DNA of 64,000 nucleotides from Chthoniobacteraceae bacterium (lineage in GTDB: Bacteria; Verrucomicrobiota; Verrucomicrobiia; Chthoniobacterales; Chthoniobacteraceae). The notes under the pieces are model-generated. The model had not been told where the DNA came from. It did not search any database and was given only the letters and a program-made list of their open reading frames with translations. The stretch covers positions 124,001 to 188,000 of the forward strand of contig JAQGOL010000029.1 in NCBI GenBank assembly GCA_028293625.1, written 5' to 3'. Positions 1 through 9,393 of the stretch are shown here, in pieces (the stretch's first letter is position 1; each line of letters starts with the position of its first letter). The position numbers were made by a program, and so were the translations under genes.

Positions 1-2
1 CC

Positions 3-596
3 AAGCCCGAGATCTGGGCGTTCGGCATCCGCAATCCGTGGACCTTTTCGTTTGATAGGAAAACAGGCGATCTGTATATCGCCGACATCGGACAGAACCA
101 TTGGGAGGAGGTCGATATGCAGCCTGCGGCAAGCAAAGGCGGCGAGAACTACGGATGGAAGTTTATGGGCGGCAGCCATCCGTTCCCGATTGAACTCGAG
201 AAAGGCGCGCCGCGCATCGGTATTCTTCCGGTTGCCGAATACAGCCATGTCGACCAGGGAATCTGCGTGATCGGACTTGGTGTTTATCGCGGAAAAGAGT
301 TTCCCTCGCTTGATGGCATCTACTTTGTTTCCGATTGGGGCAGCGGCAAGGTATGGGGAATGAAGCGCGATGATGCCAGCAAATGGCAGATGCAGGAACT
401 GCTCGATCTCGATACGCCGCTTCGGCCAACAAGCGGCGGGGAGGACGAGGAGGGGAACCTCTATCTCACTCATGCATCCGCCAATTATGGGGGCGCGGTC
501 GACCCGTATCAAAATGAACGGGGCGCGCTTTGGAAGATCGTTCCCGCTGACAAGGTGCCCGCCGGTGCTGTGACAGCGCCTCTGCAGGCGAAGTAA
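3..596 (+). CDS. PQQ-type sugar dehydrogenase (glucose/sorbosone dehydrogenase family), 5'-truncated by window edge
   Basis: Only the C-terminal ~197 residues lie in the window; the reading frame is open from base 3, so the gene begins upstream. The stretch KPEIWAFGIRNPWTFSFD, followed by LYIADIGQNHWEEVD and GGENYGW, is the typical blade signature of soluble glucose dehydrogenase/HHIP-like six-bladed propellers. Family members are usually secreted and oxidise sugars or related polyols with PQQ. The end of the protein (ALWKIVPADKVP, then a short tail) is normal. A strong hairpin terminator follows the stop. Substrate cannot be told from the fragment. Confidence 0.85.
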   Translation, partial: KPEIWAFGIRNPWTFSFDRKTGDLYIADIGQNHWEEVDMQPAASKGGENYGWKFMGGSHPFPIELEKGAPRIGILPVAEYSHVDQGICVIGLGVYRGKEFPSLDGIYFVSDWGSGKVWGMKRDDASKWQMQELLDLDTPLRPTSGGEDEEGNLYLTHASANYGGAVDPYQNERGALWKIVPADKVPAGAVTAPLQAK

Positions 597-611
597 ACCG
601 CTGTTTTTTAA

Positions 612-646
612 TCCGGGATTCGGACAGCCGAATCCCGGAGTTTTTC
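612..646 (+). terminator. Rho-independent terminator after the sugar dehydrogenase
   Basis: A perfect 12-bp inverted repeat (TCCGGGATTCGG / CCGAATCCCGGA) with a 4-base loop is followed by GTTTTT. It sits 15 bases after the stop codon of the sugar dehydrogenase and separates that gene from the cupredoxin. Confidence 0.85.
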
Positions 647-674
647 GCCGCCCGGTTTCTGCTAGACTGCTTTT

Positions 675-1277
675 ATGAAACTCACGTTTGTCCGTCCGCT
701 TTTCTGTTTTTTTGCCGCCGCCAGTCTCCACTCGCCGGCAGTTGCCCAGGAGCCTGCCGCACCGCACGATCCTGCGGTCCATGCCGGGGCCGGATTAAAG
801 AAGGAGCTGATCGCGGGCATTACTGAGGCGGATTTCTTAAAACTCGGAGCCGGGCCGAAGACGGCGAAGATCACGTTGGTGGCCGCCTTTACCGACGCCA
901 ACTACGGAATGAATTTCAACGGCTATTCCCATGGTAAAGCGACCTACACGATCCCCGTGGGATGGACGGTTGAAGTCACCTTCATTAATCCCAGCCCGGT
1001 GCCGCATAGCGCGCTTGTCGTGGAGCGGGATATGACAAAAAAGGTGCAACTCGGCGAGCCTGCTTTCAAAGGCGCCGCCGTGCCCAATCCCATTGTCGGC
1101 ATGAGCACGAGCAAGGCGACGTTTACCTTTGTGGCAAGCGAAGCGGGTGACTACGCGCTGGCATGCGGTTTTCCAACCCATGCGGCGGGTGGTCACTGGG
1201 TGGCGCTCGATGTAAGTCCCAGTGCCAAAGCCCCTTCACTTAAGCTCGGCGACGCTCCGGAGAAAGAAGCAAAGTAA
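675..1277 (+). CDS. Secreted sulfocyanin-like blue copper protein
   Basis: A 200-residue protein with a cleavable N-terminal signal (hydrophobic FCFFAAASLHSPAVA, then QEP). The body has MNFNGYSHGKATYTIPVGW, a first His in NPSPVPHSALVV, and late Cys and His ligands in ACGFPTHAAGGHW. This order (His ... Cys ... His in the last loop) is the mononuclear type-1 copper site of cupredoxins. The MNFNG and SPVPHS motifs fit sulfocyanin/sulfocyanin-like proteins best, which carry electrons at the outside of the membrane. It is set apart from the upstream dehydrogenase by a terminator and converges with the formate cluster. The electron partner is unknown. Confidence 0.75.
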   Translation: MKLTFVRPLFCFFAAASLHSPAVAQEPAAPHDPAVHAGAGLKKELIAGITEADFLKLGAGPKTAKITLVAAFTDANYGMNFNGYSHGKATYTIPVGWTVEVTFINPSPVPHSALVVERDMTKKVQLGEPAFKGAAVPNPIVGMSTSKATFTFVASEAGDYALACGFPTHAAGGHWVALDVSPSAKAPSLKLGDAPEKEAK

Positions 1278-1290
1278 CGGCACGCGCCGT

Positions 1291-1437
1291 CTATCGCCCG
1301 GAAGCAGCCGCTGGCGGGCTTGCTCGTCCCTTGAAGAGCGGCATCGACTTTTCAACCGACTTATAGACGCCCCATCCAAGGGGAATGCAGACCACCATCC
1401 ACGCCACGCAGAGCTTGATGAGATTGGAATTTTTCAT
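1291..1437 (-). CDS. MFS transporter small subunit (48-residue membrane microprotein)
   Basis: This short frame encodes MKNSNLIKLCVAWMVVCIP and continues LGWGVYKSVEKSMPLF. It has one predicted membrane helix (residues 8-24) followed by a basic, proline/alanine-rich tail. The WxxVxIPLxWGVY...PLF pattern is the hallmark of the small proteins annotated as MFS transporter small subunits next to oxalate/formate-type carriers. It begins 16 bases after the carrier gene stops, with AAGGGA upstream of the ATG. It probably stabilises or modulates the carrier; that role is inference from conserved linkage. Confidence 0.8.
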   Translation of the reverse strand: MKNSNLIKLCVAWMVVCIPLGWGVYKSVEKSMPLFKGRASPPAAASGR

Positions 1438-1453
1438 GTCAAAAAAAGGTCCC

Positions 1454-2827
1454 TTACGGTTGCTTCGGTATGGTGGTTAAAGGGACGGTTGACGTCCCTG
1501 GATGATGATGGCGCGTGTGGACGGCTTTAACCAGATAGTTGCAGAGCGCCCCGGCCAGCAGCAGGCCTACCATAAGATACATGGTGAAGTTGTAGGATTG
1601 CGCCGCTGGAACATGGCGGGCTTTTTGATATTCAGCGATATAGGTGACCAGTTGCGGTCCAAGTACGGCAGCCATTGACCAGGCAGTGATGAGGCGTCCG
1701 TGAATGGCGCCGACCTGCATGGTCCCAAACATGTCCTTTAAGTAAGCCGGTATGGTGGCGAACCCGCCGCCATACATTGAGATGATGACGGCGGTAATGG
1801 CCACAAATAGAGTGACGTTGTTCAGATGTTGCGTGAACGGAATCAGCGAATAGAGCAGTGCCCCCAAAAGGAAATAGATGAAGTAGACGTTCTTGCGTCC
1901 GATATAATCGCTTGTACTCGACCAGAGGAAACGGCCGCCCATGTTGAAGATGCTAAGAAATCCGGCAAATCCGTCTCCGACCGCTTTTGGCACCCCGAAC
2001 ATATTCTGACACATGTTGGAGGCTTGTCCGAGAATGCCGATTCCGGCCGTGACATTTAAGCAAAGGACCGCCCAAAGCAGCCAGAACTGCGGTGTCTTGA
2101 TAGCTTCATCGGCGGAAACCTGGGCATGGGTGACCAGCTTCTTCTGAACCAGGGATGGAACATAACCTTCGGGTTTCCAATCGGGCGCGGGGACGCGCAC
2201 TGTGAACGCGCCGAATACCATGAAGCAAAAGTAAACAAGGCCCATGACAAGAAACGCCTCCATCACGCCGGTGGAAGTGGGTGTGGCGAATCGTTTCATT
2301 AACTCGCTTCCAAACGGGGCTCCGATGAGCGCGCCTCCGCCAAAGCCCATGATTGCCATCCCGGTCGCCATGCCCGGTCGATCGGGAAACCATTTTACCA
2401 AGGTTGATACTGGAGAAATATATCCAAGCCCCAGTCCGATTCCTCCAATGACTCCATATCCAAGGAGCACCATCCAGAACTGGTGAAACCTCACTCCAAG
2501 ACTTGCGATCAAAAAACCGCCTCCCCAACAGCAGGCGCTGGTAAACATCGCCTTTCGCGGCCCATTCTTTTCCACCCATTTGCCGAAGACCGCCGCCGAG
2601 AGCCCCAGTAAAATCAGGGCGGTGGAATAAAGCCAGCTTACTTGCGGGATTGTCCAGTCACCCGCCACGGATTGTGTAGTTCCAAGCAACTTGGTCAGGG
2701 GAACGTTGAATACGCTGAACCCATAGATCTCGCCTATGCAAAGATGCACTGCGAGCGCGGCAGGAGGAACCAACCACCGGGTGAAAGTTGAGTCTGCGAC
2801 GGAATGTTCGCGGTCGAGGAAAGCCAT
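1454..2827 (-). CDS. OFA-family MFS transporter (oxalate/formate antiporter-like)
   Basis: A 457-residue integral membrane protein with about 12 hydrophobic helices. The early LHLCIGEIYGFSVFNVPLTK and later GYGVIGGIGLGLGYISPVSTLVKWFPDRPG are classic for the oxalate/formate antiporter family (loop 4-5 with WFPDRPGMATG). It lies 90 bases after an FdhF/YdeP-type oxidoreductase and before its small subunit, so formate, oxalate or a related small acid is the likely cargo. The start at 2827 is followed by a soluble N-terminus of about 15 residues. Substrate is inferred from family and neighbour. Confidence 0.85.
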   Translation of the reverse strand: MAFLDREHSVADSTFTRWLVPPAALAVHLCIGEIYGFSVFNVPLTKLLGTTQSVAGDWTIPQVSWLYSTALILLGLSAAVFGKWVEKNGPRKAMFTSACCWGGGFLIASLGVRFHQFWMVLLGYGVIGGIGLGLGYISPVSTLVKWFPDRPGMATGMAIMGFGGGALIGAPFGSELMKRFATPTSTGVMEAFLVMGLVYFCFMVFGAFTVRVPAPDWKPEGYVPSLVQKKLVTHAQVSADEAIKTPQFWLLWAVLCLNVTAGIGILGQASNMCQNMFGVPKAVGDGFAGFLSIFNMGGRFLWSSTSDYIGRKNVYFIYFLLGALLYSLIPFTQHLNNVTLFVAITAVIISMYGGGFATIPAYLKDMFGTMQVGAIHGRLITAWSMAAVLGPQLVTYIAEYQKARHVPAAQSYNFTMYLMVGLLLAGALCNYLVKAVHTRHHHPGTSTVPLTTIPKQP

Positions 2828-2917
2828 ATTGGGGGAATAAGGACAAGCGCGATTACACCAGAGCGAGGGGAGGGAAGGAAACGATTAAGATTGGGATAAT
2901 ACGGGCAATACCACTGC

Positions 2918-5440
2918 CTAACCGGGTACAGCGTGGTTGCGGAAAAATTGGGGCTCGCTCGCGGTGACCCGGACTTCTTCCATGGCTGCCGCAAGATCCG
3001 GGGACGGGGCGATTGTAATGATCACAAATTTGCTCGTCGGCGTATTGGAACGCTCCGCAACGCTGTTGATAGGAACGAGCACATTGGCTTCAGGAAAATA
3101 GGTCGCCGTGCAGCCGCGCGGAATCGGGTAAGGCGCCACAAAAAAGTGTTGCGCAAGCCTCTCTTCCCCGTCTCCATAATGGCTGGTAAGATCAACGGGC
3201 TGGCCTTGCTGAAGCCCCGCTTCCCGCACATCCTCCGGGTTCATGAAGACAACACGGCGGCCATTATAGATGCCGCGATACCGATCATCCAACCCGTAGA
3301 TGTGCGTGTTAAACTGGTCGTGGGAGCGGATCGTCATCATGATGAACTGACCGGGCGCCAGTTCATTGCGCGCAATGGGATGGGTAACAAACTTCGCTTT
3401 TCCTATCCCGTTATTAAATTTGCGCTTATCGCGCGCTTCATTTGGAAGATAAAATACGTCTGCTGCTATCCGCTCGTTGAACCGTTCAAAACCGGGGATG
3501 ACATGTTCGATGTGATCGCGAATCCGACCATAATCGCCGGCCAATCCTTCCCAATCAACGCGGGTTCGTTTTTGAAGCGTGGCGCGGGCGAGTCCCGCAA
3601 CAATCGCCGGTTCACTGCGCAGTTGGGCGCTTGCCGGTTCAAGCGAGCCCCGCGAGGAATTGATGATTCCCATGGAGTCCTCAACCGTGACGAACTGCTC
3701 GCCATTTTGTTGCCGATCGATTTCCGAACGACCCAGGCAAGGAAGAATCAGGGCGATCTCGCCGGTGATCAGATGGGAACGATTCAGCTTGGTGGCAATG
3801 TGCGCTGTCAGCCGGCAATTGCGCAGCGCCTTCGCGGTGTACTCGGTGTCGGGCGTCGCGGAGAGAAAGTTGCCGCCCATGCCGATAAACACGCGGATTT
3901 CGCCGCGGTGCATCCCCTTGATGGTTTCCACCGTATCGGTTCCATGGGCGATGGGAGGATTGAATTCGAATTCCTGCCCGAGTTTATCCATGAACTTGTC
4001 GTTCATCCTTTCCCAGATGCCCATCGTGCGGTCGCCCTGCACATTGGAATGGCCTCGCACAGGACATGGCCCGGCGCCGGGTTTGCCGATGTTGCCACGA
4101 AGCAGCAGGAAATTCATCACCTGTTGAATGGTGCCCACGGCGTTCTTGTGCTGAGTCAATCCCATCGCCCAACAGCAGATGATGCGTTTTGAGGCCATCG
4201 CAACCTCAGCCGCCTGACGGATCTGTTCCCGCGAAAGCCCGCTGCTTACCAGAATATCCTCCCAGCTCGCCTCGCGCAGATCGGCAATGAGCTCCTCGAC
4301 GCCGACCGTGTATTCACGAATAAACTCCAGATCAAACACGGTGCCCGGCTTTTTTTCTTCTTCAGCGAGCATCTCTTTCATGATCCCTTTCATGACCGCG
4401 ATATCGCCGTTGATGCGCACCGGCAACCAGAGATCGCTCAGCGTGCTGCCGGCCCCAAAAAGAGCCGAAGCGGCCCGGCGTATGTCCTTGAAATCCTGCG
4501 GGTTCTTGAATCGAAAATTTCCGACTTCCGGCAGCGGATTGATTGAGACAATCTTTGCGCCCGGTTTGCCGTCCCGGCTGCGTTTGGCACTCTGCAAGCT
4601 GGTCAGCATTCTTGGATGATTGGTACCCGGATTTTGTCCAATAATGAAGATTGCATCCGCTTGCTCAAAGTCCGCCAGCGTGACGCATCCCTTGCCGATC
4701 CCGATCGTTTCATTCATCGCGGCGCCGCTCGACTCGTGGCACATATTCGAGCAGTCCGGCAGGTTGTTAGTGCCGAATTGGCGGACGAAAAGCTGCCAGA
4801 GAAACGCGGCCTCGTTGCTGGTGCGCCCGCTGGTGTAAAAGGCCGCGCCATTTGGGCTCGGTAACGTATTCAGTTCGGTGCCGATCAGACAAAAAGCGTC
4901 ATCCCAAGTAATTGGCTCGTAATGGGTGGCACCGGCGCGTTTGATGAGCGGCTCGGTAAGCCGGCCCTGTTGCCCAAGCCAGAAATCACTTTTTTCACGC
5001 AGCTCATCGAGCGAATGAACCCGGAAGAATTCCGAGGTGAGCCGTTTTGTGGTAGCTTCATCCGCTACGGCTTTCGCGCCGTTCTCGCAAAACTCCGCCA
5101 CATGGCGCTCTTTGTCCGGACTAGGCCAGGCGCAGCTTTGGCAGTCAAACCCGGCCTTCTGATTGACATCCAGCAGCATCCTGACCCCGCGAACAAGACC
5201 CATTTCGCGCAAGGTAAATCGCATCGTTTGATAGACAGCAGGCAGCCCGGCCGCCACCATATGCCGCTCGGTAATCGTCGCTTCTTCCGGTTCAAGCGGT
5301 GGTTGCGCGCCCGGGGTTGGATCGTGTTGTTCAAGGTCAGCGCGATCCACCGGCGGAGAAACCGGGGCGCCCGCGCCGATATGCGTCGGTTTTTGCGCGA
5401 CCGTATCGAGCTGTTCGTCGTGTGCGTGTGGTTCGTTCAT
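2918..5440 (-). CDS. FdhF/YdeP-family molybdopterin oxidoreductase (formate dehydrogenase-like)
   Basis: An 840-residue cytoplasmic protein of the molybdopterin oxidoreductase superfamily. After a 55-residue charged, proline-rich extension come Cys100-x2-Cys103 (CQSCAWPSPD) and Cys118 of the YdeP-type N-terminal region, then the molybdopterin domain. NLPDCSNMCHESSG contains the likely Mo-ligand Cys, followed by DAIFIIGQNPGTNHPRM and KPGAGPCPVRGHSNVQGDRT. The C-terminal dinucleotide-binding domain has MMTIRSHDQFNTHIYG. There is no Tat signal. The neighbouring OFA carrier supports formate/oxalate chemistry, but YdeP-type members are poorly characterised, so formate oxidation is not proven. No fdhD is present in the window. 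Confidence 0.85.
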   Translation of the reverse strand: MNEPHAHDEQLDTVAQKPTHIGAGAPVSPPVDRADLEQHDPTPGAQPPLEPEEATITERHMVAAGLPAVYQTMRFTLREMGLVRGVRMLLDVNQKAGFDCQSCAWPSPDKERHVAEFCENGAKAVADEATTKRLTSEFFRVHSLDELREKSDFWLGQQGRLTEPLIKRAGATHYEPITWDDAFCLIGTELNTLPSPNGAAFYTSGRTSNEAAFLWQLFVRQFGTNNLPDCSNMCHESSGAAMNETIGIGKGCVTLADFEQADAIFIIGQNPGTNHPRMLTSLQSAKRSRDGKPGAKIVSINPLPEVGNFRFKNPQDFKDIRRAASALFGAGSTLSDLWLPVRINGDIAVMKGIMKEMLAEEEKKPGTVFDLEFIREYTVGVEELIADLREASWEDILVSSGLSREQIRQAAEVAMASKRIICCWAMGLTQHKNAVGTIQQVMNFLLLRGNIGKPGAGPCPVRGHSNVQGDRTMGIWERMNDKFMDKLGQEFEFNPPIAHGTDTVETIKGMHRGEIRVFIGMGGNFLSATPDTEYTAKALRNCRLTAHIATKLNRSHLITGEIALILPCLGRSEIDRQQNGEQFVTVEDSMGIINSSRGSLEPASAQLRSEPAIVAGLARATLQKRTRVDWEGLAGDYGRIRDHIEHVIPGFERFNERIAADVFYLPNEARDKRKFNNGIGKAKFVTHPIARNELAPGQFIMMTIRSHDQFNTHIYGLDDRYRGIYNGRRVVFMNPEDVREAGLQQGQPVDLTSHYGDGEERLAQHFFVAPYPIPRGCTATYFPEANVLVPINSVAERSNTPTSKFVIITIAPSPDLAAAMEEVRVTASEPQFFRNHAVPG

Positions 5441-5575
5441 GACTCGAATACGATGGCCCCGATCCGTAAATTAATTAAGCGGTTTTATCGCAAGATTTCG
5501 AGGTGGCCAAAGCCGGGCCGCGGCATCGATTCCTGCGCTGTTCCGCGCAAGCTTATTGCCCGGCTGCCATCTTAC

Positions 5576-6859
5576 TCACTGATGAATGCGAACGAGTTTG
5601 CCTTCTCCCTCCGCAAGTTGGAGGTCGATATAGGGCGAAGCTTTGGCGGACCACTCGCGGGTCGACGCATCGAAGACTTCGAGCATCGATGGACCCGTTA
5701 GACGGATGGTTTGTTTGATTTTATAATCAAGGTTCACCACCAGTAGATGGGTGGGTGCTGCTTCGTCTGCGCCAAAAGTGCTGAATGAGATTCCTTGCAC
5801 GCGTCCTCCCTCAACATAGTCGATAGCAGGAACCGGCGGATCTACTTTGAAGCGGAAGTCTGCCGGAACTGGCGTGGCTCCCGGAGGCTGCATTCCGGCA
5901 TGAAAAACCTCAGCCGATTTTAGTGGCTGGAGTTCCTTTGCTATGGCGATGAATTCGCGATTGATTGTTTTAAGGGCATGATAGAGCGGAGTAGGGGACC
6001 CATCGGCCAGCGCGATTCCACCCACGTGGCCGGGATATGAGTAAACGTAATACGAGATCCCCTGCGCGCCGTATGCCAGAGTCGTGTATGCAAGGTACCG
6101 CATTTCGTTCCCGGTAGGAACCCGCGACGCCATGGGAACCGCCGACTGCCCGGGATGCCAGGAGCAGGCTTGCACGATATTGATAAATGGCAGCCCTGTA
6201 GCCATCGCCTTCCCGCGCATTAACGCGAGATTTTGAATGTAGCCCGAGGTATCGCAGGAGTTCTTAAACTGGTATTGGTCGTAACTAAGCAGAGCCGGTC
6301 GAACAAGATCAACGTATTGTCGAAGGTAAGCTTTATAGGCATCAACCACGTTGCCCGTTGTGCCGAGTTGTTCATTCGTCGCGCCCACCGGAAGAAGATT
6401 AATATAAGCGAGGTGTTCCGGGTCATGCTCGCGCAAGTAGGCAACAAGTTTTCCCCAGGCCGGGAAGAGAGTCGTGCCCGGCTCATCCGTGAGATAGTAG
6501 GCGTAGAGTCCCGCATGCCGGCGCACCCGGCCGATAAATGCGTCAAGTGCCGCCCGCGATTCCGGCTTTTCAAGGCTGTCAGGGTTAAGAATCGGATCGG
6601 TCAACTGCCCGCGCAGTCCATGCCGGGTTAAAACGTCCAATTCTTTTTCCCGGCACCAAACCAGATTCCAGCCTCCTTCGGCTAGTTGCTGCGCTGAGGC
6701 GTCATTTAGTTCAGATCCTCCCGGAAAACCCGGGCCCGCGAAATAGCTGACAATCGGCGCGCCGATTCGCCAGGCATTTTCCGGATCAGCAGAGTAACCG
6801 GAGGTTATCATCAACAGCGACGTGGCAAAAAGCACGAGTGAATGAAGGGTGCGTATCAC
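5576..6859 (-). CDS. Secreted glycoside-hydrolase-like (TIM-barrel) protein
   Basis: A 427-residue protein with a signal peptide (LHSLVLFATSLLMITSGYSA). The body alternates hydrophobic strands and helices in the manner of a (beta/alpha)8 barrel. GLYAYYLTDEPG holds an Asp-Glu at the end of a strand, as seen for the acid/base in clan GH-A-like proteins; PALLSYDQYQF and FINIVQACSW look like further barrel strands. The C-terminal ~100 residues look like a beta domain (HLLVVNLDYKIKQTIRLTG). Similar proteins in Verrucomicrobiota and Planctomycetes are of unknown specificity. It stands alone on this strand. Confidence 0.6.
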   Translation of the reverse strand: MIRTLHSLVLFATSLLMITSGYSADPENAWRIGAPIVSYFAGPGFPGGSELNDASAQQLAEGGWNLVWCREKELDVLTRHGLRGQLTDPILNPDSLEKPESRAALDAFIGRVRRHAGLYAYYLTDEPGTTLFPAWGKLVAYLREHDPEHLAYINLLPVGATNEQLGTTGNVVDAYKAYLRQYVDLVRPALLSYDQYQFKNSCDTSGYIQNLALMRGKAMATGLPFINIVQACSWHPGQSAVPMASRVPTGNEMRYLAYTTLAYGAQGISYYVYSYPGHVGGIALADGSPTPLYHALKTINREFIAIAKELQPLKSAEVFHAGMQPPGATPVPADFRFKVDPPVPAIDYVEGGRVQGISFSTFGADEAAPTHLLVVNLDYKIKQTIRLTGPSMLEVFDASTREWSAKASPYIDLQLAEGEGKLVRIHQ

Positions 6860-6958
6860 CGGCTCAAACTGCTGGGTGGTCCGTAATGCGTCAAGAAAAG
6901 GGATGCCTGCGCTGCGCTGGAAGGATCAGGAGATTTGCTTTTTGTTCCAGGCTCCCTC

Positions 6959-7675
6959 ATGAGATCGCGCATGCCTCTTTTTGATCCGTCTCCCGGCTAT
7001 CACCGCATTAAAGTGGTGAAAAGCTTTCATGAACTTGTCACGACTCCTTTCGGAGACGGCGTCAACGCCCTCTGCTGGCAGCGCACCTTACAGGGAAATT
7101 TCAGCGAAGTGGTGGAACATCTTGATGTGCGCGACGGGATAACCACCCTCGACGAAGCACGGCTCAACGCCCTTCCTTTAAGTGCCGCAGGCAAAGCTGC
7201 TGTCGAAATTCTCCTCGAAGATCAGAAGCTCCTGCGAACAGTCGGTCTCTCGCCGATCCTCGACTGCATTCACGCCTATCCTCGCGACGATGACCGCGTC
7301 TCCACCGACGTCTATTCCTTCCACGCCGACAGCGCCACGGTTGAAGCCGACACCTACCTTTGCAGTTACAACGAGGCGTCCTCCGAAGGGTTGCGCAATG
7401 ACGAGGCTCTCCGCCGTATCGACGTCCCGGAGACCCGCGCCGAACTTCTGGAAATTTTCAGTGGGGACGATGACGACGACTTTCTCGAATTCTTAAAAGA
7501 AAACTGCTACGACCTCCATTACGCGTCCGTCCCGCAGGCACGGCCTTTTTCCTTTGGCCTTGGCAACCTCTGGCGCATCGCGGTCGATTATCCCGGCAGT
7601 CCCGTCCCCCCGTGTATCCATCGCGCGCCTGAAACCGTTCCCGGCCGGCCTGCGCGCTTGCTGCTCATAAGCTGA
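6959..7675 (+). CDS. Conserved hypothetical protein, DUF1826-like
   Basis: A ~238-residue soluble protein. A TTG at 6935 also opens the frame, but the AGGAG there is only two bases away; ATG 6959 or 6971 is more likely. The central SFHADSATVEADTYLCSY (a His-x-Asp pair) and the C-terminal PPCIHRAPETVPGRPARLL recall the HxD ... HRSP layout of DUF1826 proteins, which look like small metal-binding beta-helix folds. An acidic run (GDDDDDFLEFL) lies between. The match is by pattern only and the function is unknown. It converges with selO, 17 bases apart. Confidence 0.5.
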   Translation: MRSRMPLFDPSPGYHRIKVVKSFHELVTTPFGDGVNALCWQRTLQGNFSEVVEHLDVRDGITTLDEARLNALPLSAAGKAAVEILLEDQKLLRTVGLSPILDCIHAYPRDDDRVSTDVYSFHADSATVEADTYLCSYNEASSEGLRNDEALRRIDVPETRAELLEIFSGDDDDDFLEFLKENCYDLHYASVPQARPFSFGLGNLWRIAVDYPGSPVPPCIHRAPETVPGRPARLLLIS

Positions 7676-7692
7676 AGGGCTGGCCACACGGT

Positions 7693-9183
7693 CTACGTGC
7701 CGCAAAAGGTCTGATAACAGGTATCACCGGCCAGCGCCGGCAAACGAAACTCGGGCGCGGGCCGGGAATGGTTGTAAGGGGCGGCGAGCACCTCGAGCAA
7801 TCGCTCCATGACGCCCATATCTTCTTGTTGGGCGGCCGCGAGCGCCGCTTCCACCAGATGATTGCGCGGAATAAACGCGGGGTTGTTCGCGCGGCGAAGT
7901 TCCGCGGATTCGGCGGACGGGTGTGGCTGTGATCCCAGGCGCGCCTGCCATTGTTCATGCCAAAGGGAAAAACCCGTATCGTTGCGCCACGCGTCTTCAA
8001 TTCGCGCCTCGTTTGATAGCGAGGCAAAGGTATTGGTGAAATCCGCCTTCGACTTTTGCATCCATTCCAGCAGCGTCTTGATCAGCGCCGCGTCTCCTGG
8101 CTCCTCGGTTAACAAACCGAGCTTACGTCTCATGCCGGAAAGCCAGTGTGCCTCGTACCGGTCGGCGAATCCCTGGAGGGCTTCTTCGGCCATGGCGATC
8201 GCATGGTTTTCCTCCAAATGCAGCAGGGGCAACAACGACTCGGCCAGCCGCGTGAGATTCCACTGCGCGATCACGGGCTGATTCCCATAGGCATAGCGGC
8301 CATGCTGGTCAATGGAACTGAACACAGTGGCCGGATCGTACACGTCCATAAAAGCGCAGGGGCCATAATCGATCGTCTCGCCCGAGAGCGCCATGTTGTC
8401 GGTGTTCATCACTCCATGCACAAAGCCGGCCAGCATCCACTTTGCCAACAAGGCGGCCTGACGCTCGATCACTCCGTGGAGCAGCGCATGCGATGGATTC
8501 TCGTGGGCGGCGAGTTCCGGGTAATGCCGCCGCAAAGTATAATCAACCAAAGCGCGCTGGGTCGCTTCGTCGCCGGCAGCCGCCGCCCATTCGAACGTGC
8601 CGACCCGGATATGGCTGGCCGCCACGCGTGTGAGCACCGCACCGGGCAGCGGTTCCTGGCGCCACACCTCCTCGCCTGTGGCCGCCACCGCGAGGCTGCG
8701 CGTGGTTGGGATTCCCATCGCGTGCATCGCTTCGCTGATAATGTATTCGCGCAGCATCGGGCCAAGCGCCGCACGGCCGTCGCCCCGCCGGGAGAACGGC
8801 GTCGGCCCTGCGCCCTTGAGCTGGATATCGAAGCGTTCGCCGGCAGGCGTGATCTGCTCGCCCAGCAGGATCGCGCGGCCGTCGCCCAGTTTGGTGAAAT
8901 TGCCGTATTGGTGGCCGGCATAGGCTTGTGCCAGCGGCGCCGCACCGGGAGGCAGGCGGTTGCCTGCGAAAATTGCCGCGCCATCCGCTCCGGCCAGAGT
9001 GTCGGCTTCCACGCCCAGGGACTTCGCGAGCGGCCGGTTCAATACCACCAGGCGCGGCGCGCGCACCGGCGTCGGAGCGACAGCGGTATGAAACATACGC
9101 GGCAAACGAGCGTAGGAATGTTCCAGACGCCAGCCGGCCATCGAAGAAGAAGGAGAAGAAGAGGAGGAAAGTTCAAAAGACAT
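7693..9183 (-). CDS. selO: Protein adenylyltransferase SelO (YdiU/UPF0061)
   Basis: A 496-residue protein of full family length. Diagnostic stretches are [53 protein letters not shown], and the pseudokinase active-site segments [11 protein letters not shown] and [14 protein letters not shown]. It ends CYQTFCGT, as bacterial YdiU proteins do. SelO transfers AMP from ATP to Ser/Thr/Tyr of target proteins and helps in oxidative stress. A serine-rich run (SSSSSPSSS) near the N-terminus is unusual. No operon partner is evident. Confidence 0.95.
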   Translation of the reverse strand: MSFELSSSSSPSSSMAGWRLEHSYARLPRMFHTAVAPTPVRAPRLVVLNRPLAKSLGVEADTLAGADGAAIFAGNRLPPGAAPLAQAYAGHQYGNFTKLGDGRAILLGEQITPAGERFDIQLKGAGPTPFSRRGDGRAALGPMLREYIISEAMHAMGIPTTRSLAVAATGEEVWRQEPLPGAVLTRVAASHIRVGTFEWAAAAGDEATQRALVDYTLRRHYPELAAHENPSHALLHGVIERQAALLAKWMLAGFVHGVMNTDNMALSGETIDYGPCAFMDVYDPATVFSSIDQHGRYAYGNQPVIAQWNLTRLAESLLPLLHLEENHAIAMAEEALQGFADRYEAHWLSGMRRKLGLLTEEPGDAALIKTLLEWMQKSKADFTNTFASLSNEARIEDAWRNDTGFSLWHEQWQARLGSQPHPSAESAELRRANNPAFIPRNHLVEAALAAAQQEDMGVMERLLEVLAAPYNHSRPAPEFRLPALAGDTCYQTFCGT

Positions 9184-9393
9184 AAACGCAGCTTACGCAT
9201 GAATGAATGCGCCCCAAAAATCGTGTCCTTTCGAAAAGGGGCAATCGATAAAGTCAATGAAAGCGCAAATGCGTGCCAGGCGATGGCCGGTACGTCCCGG
9301 TGATCTGCGTGCAAAATTCCGCGCCGGCAGGAAAGGCCGAAGGCGTGTTTGCAACGGATGATGATCGTAGCCGGAGATCGTGATGAAGGAAGT